From: Streptomyces sp. CNH099
GTDB taxonomy: Bacteria; Actinomycetota; Actinomycetes; Streptomycetales; Streptomycetaceae
Direction: 5' to 3'
Assembly: GCA_000514715.1 (NCBI GenBank)
Contig: AZWL01000008.1
Location: 1-64,000, forward strand
Length of the DNA stretch: 64,000 bases
The position numbers and the translations under genes were made by a program. This document shows, piece after piece, positions 52,661 to 60,697 of the stretch. How positions within the stretch are numbered: position 1 is the first letter of the stretch; every line of letters starts with the position of its first letter. The notes beneath the pieces were generated by a model that worked only from the letters and a program-made list of their open reading frames with translations, did no database searches and was not told the origin of the DNA.

Positions 52661-53752
52661 TCAGCCGACGATCCGGCCCCGCAGCACGATCCGCCGCGGC
52701 GCCGTCAGCACCCGCACGTCGGCCAGCGGGTCCGCGTCGTACACGACGAGGTCCGCCGGCGCGCCCTCCGTCAGCCCCGGCCGCCCGAGCCACTCCCGGG
52801 CGCCCCAGGTCGCCGCCGAGACGGCGTCCGCGGCCGGGATCCCGGCGGCGGCCAGCTCGCCCACCTCCTGCCCGACCAGCCCGTGCGCCAGCGAGCCGCC
52901 GGCGTCGGTGCCGGTGTAGACGGGGATCCCGGCGTCGTAGGCGGCCCGCACGGTGTCGTAGCGGCGGGTGTGCAGCCGGAGCATGTGGTCGGCCCAGCGC
53001 GGGAACCTGCCCCGGCCGCCCGCCGCGAGCCGGGGGAACGTCGCGATGTTGACCAGCGTGGGGACGATGGCGACGCCGCGCTCGGCGAACAGCGGGACGG
53101 TCTCCTCGGTGAGCCCCGTGGCGTGCTCGATGCAGTCGATGCCCGCCTCGACCAGGTCGCGCAGCGAGTCCTCGGCGAAGCAGTGGGCGGTCACGCGGGC
53201 GCCGAGGCGGTGCGCCTCGGCGATGGCGGGGGCCAGCGCCTCGCGCGGCCAGCAGGGGCGGAGGTCGCCGGCGTCGCGGTCGATCCAGTCACCGACGAGC
53301 TTGACCCAGCCGTCGCCGCGGCGGGCCTCGCGGGCGACGTACGCGACGAGGTCGGGCGGTTCGATCTCGTGGGCGTAGTTGCGGATGTACCGGCGGGTAC
53401 GGGCGATGTGGCGGCCGGCGCGGATGATCCGCGGCAGGTCGTCGCGGTCGTCGATCCACCGGGTGTCGGCGGCGGAGCCCGCGTCGCGCAGCAGCAGGGC
53501 ACCGGCGTCGCGGTCGGCGCCGGCCTGGTTCTCGCTGGTGGCGGCGTCCACGGCGCCGTGCGCGTCGAGCCCGACGTGGCAGTGCGCGTCGACGAGCCCG
53601 GGCAGCGCCCAGCCCTGGACGTCGACGACGTCCCGTGCGGCGGCCGGCGGCGTGAAAGTGACGCGTCCGCCCACCACCCACAGCTCGTCGCGGATCTCCT
53701 CGCGGCCGGTCAGCACCCGGCCCCGCACGCGCAGAACGGGCCCCTCGCTCAT
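52661..53752 (-). CDS. Amidohydrolase family protein
   Basis: A 363-residue metal-dependent hydrolase: GLVDAHCHVGLDAHG (metal-binding HxH), GWVKLVGDWID with Lys, RVTAHCFAEDSL and CIEHATGL (metal His), and YTGTDAGGSLAHG (metal Asp). It resembles imidazolonepropionase/prolidase-like amidohydrolases of actinobacteria; substrate unknown. ATG at 53752 with TAGGGT (minus strand, 53764-53759) 6 nt before it, so probably leaderless. Confidence 0.9.
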   Translation of the reverse strand: MSEGPVLRVRGRVLTGREEIRDELWVVGGRVTFTPPAAARDVVDVQGWALPGLVDAHCHVGLDAHGAVDAATSENQAGADRDAGALLLRDAGSAADTRWIDDRDDLPRIIRAGRHIARTRRYIRNYAHEIEPPDLVAYVAREARRGDGWVKLVGDWIDRDAGDLRPCWPREALAPAIAEAHRLGARVTAHCFAEDSLRDLVEAGIDCIEHATGLTEETVPLFAERGVAIVPTLVNIATFPRLAAGGRGRFPRWADHMLRLHTRRYDTVRAAYDAGIPVYTGTDAGGSLAHGLVGQEVGELAAAGIPAADAVSAATWGAREWLGRPGLTEGAPADLVVYDADPLADVRVLTAPRRIVLRGRIVG

Positions 53753-54161
53753 AGGGGAACCCTAGCCAAACGCCCCTCCCGGATGATCTCCGGGGCGTAC
53801 CGCGGATACGTTCACGCGAAGGGGCGACCACGGTGTGTGAGGCATTGACGGATGCTTAACGACAGTTTATCGTCGCGTGGCAACGACGATTTTCCCGTCA
53901 TCTTCTGCCCGCTTCCCGGCAAGGTAAACCAGGCAATTTTTCGGCCAGTCAACCTTCTCAATCCGGACAGCGGACACAGTCGTTATCAATCTGTTACATT
54001 TACGTTCCGGGCACCACACACCCCCGGGAATTCCGTGAAATACCGGGCATACCGCCTTCGCTTCGCGCGCTCGCGCGTGCCCGCGGATAACATATCCACG
54101 CCCCTTTTGTAACCCCTGCCGGCCGTGCGATTTCAATTTCCGCTAGGTAAATTCAATATGC
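53753..54161. other. AT-rich control region upstream of ectABCD
   Basis: A 409-bp gap between divergent genes, with 53860-54161 much richer in A/T than the rest of the window. It holds ATCGTCG...CGACGAT (53869-53890), GGATA-ACA-TATCC (54085-54097), a plus-strand promoter candidate at 53845-53873, and TAAATT at 54148-54153 just before ectA. Short frames on both strands lack typical streptomycete codon bias and are not credible genes. Confidence 0.65.
53845..53873 (+). promoter_or_regulatory. Distal promoter candidate upstream of ectA
   Basis: TTGACG (53845-53850), 17-nt spacer, TATCGT (53868-53873). It would give a transcript with a leader of about 280 nt before ectA. An alternative proximal start at TAAATT (54148-54153) would make ectA leaderless. 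Both may be used. Confidence 0.5.
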
Positions 54162-54716
54162 ATGACTGCCGCACAAGCAGACCTAGCAGGCCCTCCCGAT
54201 AAATCCCGTTCCGCGGCTGCAGACGAGGCGGGTGTCCGGCTGGACACCCCACGAATCGAGGACGGCGCCGCAATCTGGCGCATCGCACGCGACTCCGGGT
54301 CGCTGGACCTCAACTCCTCGTACAGCTACCTGCTGTGGTGTCGCGACTTCGCCGACACCAGCGCCGTGGCGCGGGACTCGGACGGCGCCCCGGTCGGCTT
54401 CGTCACCGGCTACATCCGGCCGGTGCGGCCGGAGACCCTCGTCGTCTGGCAGATCGCCGTCGACGCCGCCTTCCGCGGCCGCGGCCTTGCCGGCGCGCTG
54501 CTCGACGGACTGACCGAGCGCGCGCTGCAGGACCGCGGCATACGGGGCCTCGAAACGACCATCACCCCGGACAACTCCGCCTCCGACCAGCTCTTCCGCT
54601 CGTACGCGCGCCGCCACGGCGCCGCCGTCGACCGCGACGTGCTGTTCCGCGGGGAGCACTTCCCGGACGGACACGAGCCCGAGCTGCTGTACCGCATCGG
54701 CCCCCTCGCGGGCTGA
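54162..54716 (+). CDS. ectA: L-2,4-diaminobutyrate acetyltransferase EctA
   Basis: A 184-residue GNAT acetyltransferase, second step of ectoine synthesis: acetylates L-2,4-diaminobutyrate. It has the acetyl-CoA site FRGRGLAGALLDGLTERAL and ITPDNSASDQLFRSYARR, plus LDLNSSYSYLLWCRDFADT, which is characteristic of EctA. ATG at 54162 with TAAATT 8 nt before it and no Shine-Dalgarno, so likely leaderless. First gene of ectABCD. Confidence 0.94.
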   Translation: MTAAQADLAGPPDKSRSAAADEAGVRLDTPRIEDGAAIWRIARDSGSLDLNSSYSYLLWCRDFADTSAVARDSDGAPVGFVTGYIRPVRPETLVVWQIAVDAAFRGRGLAGALLDGLTERALQDRGIRGLETTITPDNSASDQLFRSYARRHGAAVDRDVLFRGEHFPDGHEPELLYRIGPLAG

Positions 54717-54770
54717 CGGCCCCACCCTTCGTACCCCCCCGTACACCGGATCATCTCCCAGGAGAATGCT

Positions 54771-56039
54771 GTGACCATCACACCGCCCGCCCTGAGCGTC
54801 TTCGAGACCCTGGAGTCGGAGGTGCGCAGCTACTGCCGTGGCTGGCCCGCGGTCTTCGACCGGGCCCAGGGCAGCTATCTGTACGACGAGGACGGCCACA
54901 CCTACCTCGACTTCTTCGCCGGCGCCGGATCGCTCAACTACGGACACAACAACGCCGTGCTCAAGCGCGCCCTGCTCGACTACCTGGAGCGCGACGGCAT
55001 CGTGCACGGCCTGGACATGGCCACCACCGCCAAGCGCGCGTTCCTGGAGACCTTCCAGAACGTCGTCCTGCGCCCCCGCGACCTGCCGTACAAGGTCATG
55101 TTCCCGGGGCCGACGGGCACCAACGCCGTCGAGGCCGCGCTGAAGCTGGCGCGCAAGGTCAAGGGCCGCGAGGCCATCGTCTCGTTCACCAACGCCTTCC
55201 ACGGCATGTCGCTGGGCTCGCTCGCCGTCACCGGCAACGCCTTCAAGCGGGCCGGCGCCGGCATCCCGCTGGTGCACGGCACCCCGATGCCGTTCGACAA
55301 CTACCTCGACGGCCAGGTCCCGGACTTCCTGTGGTTCGAGCGGCTGCTGGAGGACCAAGGCTCCGGGCTCAACAAGCCCGCCGCCGTCATCGTCGAGACC
55401 ATCCAGGGCGAGGGCGGCATCAACGTCGCCCGCGCCGAGTGGCTCCGCGGCCTCGCGGAGCTGTGCAAACGCCGCGACATGCTACTCATCGTCGACGACA
55501 TCCAGATGGGCTGCGGCCGCACCGGCGCCTTCTTCTCCTTCGAGGACGCGGGCATCACGCCGGACATCGTCACGCTGTCCAAGTCCATCAGCGGCTACGG
55601 CCTGCCGATGTCGCTCACGCTGTTCAAGCCGGAGCTGGACGTCTGGGAGCCGGGCGAGCACAACGGCACGTTCCGCGGCAACAACCCGGCGTTCGTCACC
55701 GCCACCGCGGCGCTCGACACGTACTGGGCCGACGGCCAGATGGAGAAGCAGACCCTCGCCCGCGGCGAGCAGATCGAGCAGGCGCTGCTCGCGATCTGCG
55801 CGGAGCACGCGGACGCCGACGCCACGTACCGCGGCCGCGGGATGGTGTGGGGTCTGGAGTTCCCCGACCCGGCCCGCGCCACCCGCGTCTGCCGGCGCGC
55901 CTTCGAACTGGGGCTCGTCCTGGAGACCTCGGGCCCGCAGAGCGAGGTGGTCAAGCTGCTGCCCGCGCTGACGACGACGCCGGACGACCTGGACGAGGGA
56001 CTGCGCACGCTGGCCCGGGCGGTCCGCGAGACCGCCTGA
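54771..56039 (+). CDS. ectB: Diaminobutyrate-2-oxoglutarate transaminase EctB
   Basis: A 422-residue PLP aminotransferase that makes L-2,4-diaminobutyrate from aspartate semialdehyde, the first ectoine step. Visible are FPGPTGTNAVEAALKLARK, FHGMSLGSLAVTGN, the PLP Asp in LIVDDIQMGCGRTG, and the Schiff-base Lys271 in LSKSISGYGLPMS. GTG start at 54771 following GGAG. Order and size match other actinomycete ect clusters. Confidence 0.96.
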   Translation: MTITPPALSVFETLESEVRSYCRGWPAVFDRAQGSYLYDEDGHTYLDFFAGAGSLNYGHNNAVLKRALLDYLERDGIVHGLDMATTAKRAFLETFQNVVLRPRDLPYKVMFPGPTGTNAVEAALKLARKVKGREAIVSFTNAFHGMSLGSLAVTGNAFKRAGAGIPLVHGTPMPFDNYLDGQVPDFLWFERLLEDQGSGLNKPAAVIVETIQGEGGINVARAEWLRGLAELCKRRDMLLIVDDIQMGCGRTGAFFSFEDAGITPDIVTLSKSISGYGLPMSLTLFKPELDVWEPGEHNGTFRGNNPAFVTATAALDTYWADGQMEKQTLARGEQIEQALLAICAEHADADATYRGRGMVWGLEFPDPARATRVCRRAFELGLVLETSGPQSEVVKLLPALTTTPDDLDEGLRTLARAVRETA

Positions 56040-56138
56040 CGCCGCCGCCCGGACCCGTCCCGGCCCGCGCACGCGTACACGCCGGAAAGACCGCCGACCG
56101 AGCCCCCCGACCATCCGAGAGAAAGGCACAGAAAACCC

Positions 56139-56537
56139 GTGATCGTCCGATCCTTCAAGGAGCTTGAGGGAACCGACCGGCATATCAAGTCGGCATCGGG
56201 GACCTGGGAGAGCAAGCGCATCGTGCTCGCCAAGGAGCGCGTCGGCTTCTCCCTCCACGAGACCGTGCTCTACGCGGGCACCGAGACCTCCATGTGGTAC
56301 GCCAACCACATCGAGGCCGTCGTCTGCGTCGAGGGCGAAGCCGAACTCACCAACGACGAGACCGGCGAGAAGCACGTCATCACGCCGGGCACGATGTACC
56401 TGCTGGACGGGCACGAGAAGCACACGATGCGGATCAAGCAGGACTTCCGCTGCATCTGCGTCTTCAACCCGCCGGTCACGGGCCGCGAAGACCACGACGA
56501 GAACGGCGTGTACCCACTGCTGACCGAGGAGGACTGA
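56139..56537 (+). CDS. ectC: Ectoine synthase EctC
   Basis: A 132-residue cupin that cyclises N-gamma-acetyl-diaminobutyrate to ectoine. Typical motifs: [15 protein letters not shown] [38 protein letters not shown], and [16 protein letters not shown]. The metal ligands expected in this fold (Glu, Tyr, His) are present in these strands. GTG at 56139 with AGAAAGG upstream. Confidence 0.95.
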   Translation: MIVRSFKELEGTDRHIKSASGTWESKRIVLAKERVGFSLHETVLYAGTETSMWYANHIEAVVCVEGEAELTNDETGEKHVITPGTMYLLDGHEKHTMRIKQDFRCICVFNPPVTGREDHDENGVYPLLTEED

Positions 56538-56542
56538 GAACC

Positions 56543-57436
56543 ATGGCCACCCCGACTGTCACCGACCTCTACCCGACGCGCGGCGCTGAAGAAGTGAGCA
56601 CGCCCCGTCAGGACCCGGTGGTCTGGTCGGAACCGGGCGCCGACGGGCCCATCCCGCCCTGGGAACTGGAGGGTTACGAGCGCAACGGCTTCCTGACGGT
56701 CGACCAGCTGATCTCGGCGGAGGAGGTGGAGACGTACAGGGCGGAGCTGAACCGGCTCGTCGCCGACCCGCAGATCCGCGCCGACGAGCGCGCCATCGTC
56801 GAGGCCAGCACTCAGTCCGTACGCTCCATCTTCGAGATCCACAAGATCAGCGAGGTCTTCGCGGAGCTGGTGCGCGACGAGCGCGTCCTGCACCGGGCGC
56901 GGCAGATCCTCGGCTCCGACGTGTACATCCACCAGAGCCGGATCAACGTCAAGCCCGGGTTCGGGGCCAGCGGCTTCTACTGGCACTCGGACTTCGAGAC
57001 CTGGCACGCCGAGGACGGCCTGGCCAACATGCGGACCGTGTCGGTCTCGATCGCTCTGACGGAGAACTACGAGACCAACGGCGGTCTCATGATCATGCCG
57101 GGGTCGCACAAGACGTTCCTCGGCTGCGCGGGCGCCACGCCGAAGGACAACTACAAGAAGTCGCTGCAGATGCAGGACGCCGGCACGCCGTCGGACGGCG
57201 CGCTGACGGAGATGGCGGAAGCGCACGGCATCAAGCTGTTCACCGGCGCGGCCGGGTCGGCGACCTGGTTCGACTGCAACTGCATGCACGGCTCGGGCGA
57301 CAACATCACCCCGTACGCGCGCAGCAACGTCTTCCTCGTCTTCAACAGCGTGGAGAACGCGGCTGTGGAGCCGTTCGCGGCGCCCGTGCGGCGCCCGGAG
57401 TTCATCGGCGCGCGGGACTTCACGCCGGTGAAGTAA
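56543..57436 (+). CDS. ectD: Ectoine hydroxylase EctD
   Basis: A 297-residue Fe(II)/2-oxoglutarate dioxygenase converting ectoine to 5-hydroxyectoine. The iron ligands H148 and D150 (FYWHSDFETWH) and H249 (NCMHGSGDN) are present, with RINVKPGFGASGFYW and a 2-OG-binding Arg near the end (YARSNVFLVFN). The ATG at 56543 follows the ectC stop by 5 nt, so hydroxyectoine production is co-expressed. A terminator follows. Confidence 0.96.
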   Translation: MATPTVTDLYPTRGAEEVSTPRQDPVVWSEPGADGPIPPWELEGYERNGFLTVDQLISAEEVETYRAELNRLVADPQIRADERAIVEASTQSVRSIFEIHKISEVFAELVRDERVLHRARQILGSDVYIHQSRINVKPGFGASGFYWHSDFETWHAEDGLANMRTVSVSIALTENYETNGGLMIMPGSHKTFLGCAGATPKDNYKKSLQMQDAGTPSDGALTEMAEAHGIKLFTGAAGSATWFDCNCMHGSGDNITPYARSNVFLVFNSVENAAVEPFAAPVRRPEFIGARDFTPVK

Positions 57437-57477
57437 CGCGCGGAGCACGGCCGTCCCGGGCCGTCCTCACCGCCGTC

Positions 57478-57516
57478 GACGCCGAAGCCTCCGCCTGGTG
57501 CGGATGCTTCGGCGTC
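57478..57516. terminator. Terminator of ectABCD
   Basis: GACGCCGAAGC (57478-57488) pairs with GCTTCGGCGTC (57506-57516), with an inner CCGC/GCGG step and a 5-nt loop. It lies 40 nt after ectD and faces the convergent DsbA-like gene, so it may serve both. Confidence 0.85.
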
Positions 57517-57563
57517 GTGCGTTCGGCGTGCTGCGGCTGCGTGCCGCGCGCCGCGGCGGTCGG

Positions 57564-58268
57564 CTACGGGACGTCGCAGGCGTCGTCCGTGCAGACCGCG
57601 CCGTCGTCGCCGGCGGCCGCGACGGTCTGCAGCCCGCCCGCGGCGGCGGCCTGCTCCAGGGCCTGGGTGAAGACCTGCGCCGGCTGGCCGCCGGAGACGG
57701 CGAAGCGGCGGTCGATGACGAAGAACGGGACCCCGGTGGCGCCCAGCTCCGCGGCCTCCTTCTCGTCGGCGCGAACGGCGTCGGCGTAGGCGGTGTCGTC
57801 CGCGAGCACCGTGCGCACCTCGTCGGCGTCGAGGCCGGCGCCGGCGGCGATGTCGACGATGGTGTCGTCCTCGCTGATCGGGCGGGCCTGGGCGAAGTTC
57901 GCCTCGTACAGCGCGTCGAGCAGCCGGTCCTGCAGGCCGCGCTCCCTGGCGAGGTGCAGCACGCGGTGCAGGTCGAAGGTGCCGGTGGAGAACCGGTCGT
58001 GGCGCATGCCGAGCCCTTCGGCCGCGGCGGCGGCGCCGACCCGTTCCTCCATGGCCCGCAGCTGCGCGTCATCGACGCCGTATTTGGCCTTCAGCTCCTC
58101 GGCGACGCTCTTCCCGGCCTCCCGGGGCGCCCCGGCGGCCAGCTCGAACGACCGGTGCACGACCTCCACGCCGTCGCGGCCGGCGAAGGCGGCCAGGCCC
58201 TTCTCGAACCTGGCCTTTCCGATGTAGCACCAGGGGCAGACGACGTCGGACCAGATCTCTACTCGCAT
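57564..58268 (-). CDS. DsbA-family oxidoreductase (FrnE-like)
   Basis: A 234-residue thioredoxin-fold protein with the active-site CPWC at residues 11-14 (SDVVCPWCYIGK) and the FrnE-type middle (RFSTGTFDLHRVLHLARERG, GATGVPFFVIDRRFAVSGGQ with cis-Pro). No signal peptide, so cytosolic. The C-terminus adds a second Cys pair (VCTDDACDVP), which may bind metal or form a disulphide. ATG at 58268. Confidence 0.92.
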   Translation of the reverse strand: MRVEIWSDVVCPWCYIGKARFEKGLAAFAGRDGVEVVHRSFELAAGAPREAGKSVAEELKAKYGVDDAQLRAMEERVGAAAAAEGLGMRHDRFSTGTFDLHRVLHLARERGLQDRLLDALYEANFAQARPISEDDTIVDIAAGAGLDADEVRTVLADDTAYADAVRADEKEAAELGATGVPFFVIDRRFAVSGGQPAQVFTQALEQAAAAGGLQTVAAAGDDGAVCTDDACDVP

Positions 58269-58317
58269 GACGGCGCCAACGGGCGGGGCGGTGAGCGGTA
58301 TTCCCGCCCGCGCCGGA

Positions 58318-59061
58318 TCACGAGGGGCAGGCGGCGTCCGGGGCCGGGTCCGCGGCCGTGTCCGGGGCCCGTGCCTGGCCCAGCGGGGTCCCGCAGCGCA
58401 GGCTCCAGCGGCCGGCGCGGCGGGTCAGCTCGGTGCCGCTCAGCGGCGGCACGTCCAGCCGCCAGAACGCCTCCGAGGGCAGGTCGAGCGCGTGCACCAC
58501 CGCGGCCCGTACGGCCGCGGCCTCGGCGACGGCGACGACCAGGCGGCCTTCGCCGGACCCGCCGCGGCCCTCGGCGCGGTCCGCGCCGTCGCCGTCCAGC
58601 GGGCCGGCGGGGTCGGCACGGCCGGCGGAGTCGCCCGGGCCGGCCGCGCCCGGCAGGCCGTCGAGCCACACCCCCACCCGCCCCCGCAGCTGCAGCAGCG
58701 ACTCCCCGCCGTGCGGGGCCGCCGCCGGATCCGCCAGCCAGCCCCGTACCGCCTCGCCCTCCGCCGCCGCCAGCTCCGCCAGCCCCCGCCCGCGCCAGCG
58801 GCCGACGTCCCAGTCCGCCAGCTCCGCCTCCGGCTCCGCCGCGAGCCCCAGCGCGTCGGCCGTCTGCCGGCAGCGGACCGACGGCGCGGCGTACGCGGGC
58901 GCGGGCGTACGGAGCGACGCCGCCGCCCGTGCGCCCGCGCGCTCCGCCGCACGCCGACCCGCCGCGTCCAGCGGCTCGTCGGCGCCGAGCAGCGCGTGCG
59001 CCCGCCCGGCGTTGATCGCCGGCGTGACAAGCATCACCCGGACCGTCACCAGCCGTCTCAC
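58318..59061 (-). CDS. Degenerate histidine-phosphatase-fold protein near the B12 riboswitch
   Basis: About 247 residues. The fold matches histidine phosphatases (LDAAGRRAAERAGARAAASL, SVRCRQTADALGLAAEPEAE, DWDVGRWRGRGLAELAAAEG, HGGESLLQLRGRVGVWLDGL). The first strand reads VMLVTPAINAGRA instead of LVRHGET, so the catalytic Arg-His-Gly is missing. In related genomes such proteins are found in the cobalamin cluster; a CobC-like role is unlikely without the His. GTG starts at 59061 or 59049. Confidence 0.78.
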   Translation of the reverse strand: MRRLVTVRVMLVTPAINAGRAHALLGADEPLDAAGRRAAERAGARAAASLRTPAPAYAAPSVRCRQTADALGLAAEPEAELADWDVGRWRGRGLAELAAAEGEAVRGWLADPAAAPHGGESLLQLRGRVGVWLDGLPGAAGPGDSAGRADPAGPLDGDGADRAEGRGGSGEGRLVVAVAEAAAVRAAVVHALDLPSEAFWRLDVPPLSGTELTRRAGRWSLRCGTPLGQARAPDTAADPAPDAACPS

Positions 59062-59129
59062 CTGCCTCTTCCGTTTCCCGGCCGACGGGGACCGTATGGC
59101 CGCCGACCCGCAGGCGACGGTATCGTCAC

Positions 59130-59250
59130 CTCGTCAACCGAAGACGACGGCGCAACGGAAGCCCGGTGAGAATCCGGCACGGCCGCGCCACTGTGAGCCG
59201 GACGACGCCCGCCAGGGGCGGAGTCCGGTGAGTCAGACCCGCACCGTCGT
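59130..59250 (+). promoter_or_regulatory. Cobalamin (B12) riboswitch
   Basis: The core GGAAGCCCGGTGAGAATCCG (from 59157), CGCGCCACTGTGAGCCGG, a variable hairpin around GCCCGCCAGGGGCG, and GAGTCAGAC (59230-59238) are the hallmarks of the actinobacterial adenosylcobalamin riboswitch. Boundaries are approximate. It precedes the truncated cbtB and the cobD/cobN genes and would repress them when B12 is plentiful; a GGGAGG ribosome site follows about 40 nt downstream. Confidence 0.93.
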
Positions 59251-59298
59251 GAGCAGCTCCACCGCATGGGACGCGTGATCCCAGGGAGGTTTTCCGCC

Positions 59299-59433
59299 AT
59301 GGCTCAGCCGGCCACACCGACCGCCGCCGACACGGCCGCCGGTCCCCGCATCGCTCCCGTACCCCGCAACGGGGCTCCCGGTTTCGGGTTGCTGCACGAC
59401 GGCCGGCACCGGCTCGGTGCCCCCTGCCGCTGA
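59299..59433 (+). CDS. Truncated CbtB-like protein (cobalt transporter subunit remnant)
   Basis: A 44-residue frame with GGGAGG 10 nt before the ATG, directly under the riboswitch. The beginning (AQPATPTAAD) and the end (LLHDGRHRLGAPCR) match CbtB proteins, which finish with a His-rich HDGRHLLGFPCH-type tail. The membrane helix that normally lies between is absent and replaced by a short segment (PVPRNGAPGFG). The usual cbtA gene does not follow. Probably a deletion remnant; it may still be translated. Confidence 0.7.
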   Translation: MAQPATPTAADTAAGPRIAPVPRNGAPGFGLLHDGRHRLGAPCR

Positions 59434-59603
59434 GCAGGGGGGATTTCAGTGATGCCGGGCTGAGGGGGAGCGTCCCCCGGCCCCGCGCCCGCCCGGAACC
59501 CCGCCGCGCCCCGGGCCCCGTCCGCACCGCCTCCCGCCCGGCCCGCGGGTACGCCCGACGCCCCCGGACGACCACCGACCCGCACCCCGCACCGAACGGC
59601 ACC

Positions 59604-60653
59604 ATGACACCCGACAGCCCGTCGCATCCCCTCCCGTACGCCCTGGGCACCACCCTCGGCTACGTGGCCGACCACGTACTCGGCGACCCCCGCCGCGGCC
59701 ACCCCGTCGCGGCGTTCGGGCGCGCCGCGACGGCGCTCGAACGCCGCCTCTGGCACGACAGCCGCGCCGCGGGCGCCCTGCACACGACGCTCTGCACGGG
59801 CGCCGCGGCGGCCGTCGCCGCGCTGGCCGCGGCGGCGAGCCGGGCCAGCGGGCCGCACGGGCCCGGCCCCCGGGCGCCGCGCCGGGGCGGCCGGGCCGGG
59901 GAGCACGCCCCCGAGGTCGCCCTCACCGCCCTCGCCACCTGGACCGTCCTCGGCGGCGCCTCCCTCCGCCGCGAGGCCCTCGGCATCGCCCGCGCCCTCC
60001 GCGCCCACGACCTCGCCGACGCCCGCCGCCGCCTCCCCCGCCTCTGCGGCCGCGACCCCCACGCCCTCGACGAGGCCGGCATCGCCCGCGCCGTCGTCGA
60101 GTCCGTCGCGGAGAACACCTCCGACGCCGTCGTCGGCGCCCTCGTCTGGGGCGCCCTCGCGGGTGTTCCCGGGCTCGCCGGCTTCCGGGCCGCCAACACC
60201 CTCGACGCCATGGTCGGGCACAGGTCCCCCCGCTACCTGCGCTTCGGCTGGGCCGCCGCCCGGCTCGACGACCTCGTGGGATACCCCGGCGCGCGCCTGA
60301 CCGCCGCACTCGCGGCGCTCGCCGGGCCGGACCCCCGCGCCGCCCTCCGCGCCTGGCGGCGCGACGGGCCCCGGCACCCCAGCCCCAACGCCGGCCCCGT
60401 GGAGGCCGCGTTCGCCGGTGCGCTCGGCGTCCGGCTCGGCGGGGAGCTGTCGTACGGGGGCCGCGCCGAGCACCGCGCGGTGCTCGGCGGCGCCGGCCGG
60501 CCTCCCGCGGTACGGGACATCGAGCGCGCCGTACGCCTCTCCGCCCGCGTCTGCGGGCTGGCCCTGCTGGTCACCACAGGCGCCGCCGTGCTCCGCACGG
60601 CGGCGGCACAGCACCCGACACCCTGCCCACCGACCGAAGCGAGCCCCGCATGA
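59604..60653 (+). CDS. cobD: Cobalamin biosynthesis protein CobD/CbiB
   Basis: A 349-residue membrane enzyme that attaches aminopropanol (or its phosphate) to cobyric acid, giving adenosylcobinamide. Motifs: DHVLGDPRRGHPVAAFGR, VVESVAENTSDAVVGALVWG, FRAANTLDAMVGHRSPRYLRF, and NAGPVEAAFAGALGVRLGG. Four to five hydrophobic regions. The ATG at 59604 lacks a good Shine-Dalgarno. Its stop overlaps a 15-codon mini-ORF that overlaps cobN. Confidence 0.94.
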   Translation: MTPDSPSHPLPYALGTTLGYVADHVLGDPRRGHPVAAFGRAATALERRLWHDSRAAGALHTTLCTGAAAAVAALAAAASRASGPHGPGPRAPRRGGRAGEHAPEVALTALATWTVLGGASLRREALGIARALRAHDLADARRRLPRLCGRDPHALDEAGIARAVVESVAENTSDAVVGALVWGALAGVPGLAGFRAANTLDAMVGHRSPRYLRFGWAAARLDDLVGYPGARLTAALAALAGPDPRAALRAWRRDGPRHPSPNAGPVEAAFAGALGVRLGGELSYGGRAEHRAVLGGAGRPPAVRDIERAVRLSARVCGLALLVTTGAAVLRTAAAQHPTPCPPTEASPA

Positions 60654-60697
60654 ACAGCCCGGACCCCGCCGCCCCGGCACCCGGCGAGGCGGCATGA
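60650..60697 (+). CDS. 15-codon mini-ORF linking cobD and cobN
   Basis: ATG at 60650 overlaps the cobD stop (ATGA), and its own TGA at 60695-60697 overlaps the cobN ATG (ATGA). The encoded peptide is Pro/Ala-rich (NSPDPAAPAPGEAA) with no known family. It may only relay ribosomes from cobD to cobN or be the remnant of a deleted gene. Translation is unproven. Confidence 0.35.
   Translation: MNSPDPAAPAPGEAA

Noticed and set aside
53852..54136. Short frames on both strands in the ect upstream region
   Set aside because: They lack streptomycete third-position GC bias, have no good ribosome sites and overlap each other; the region reads as regulatory DNA.
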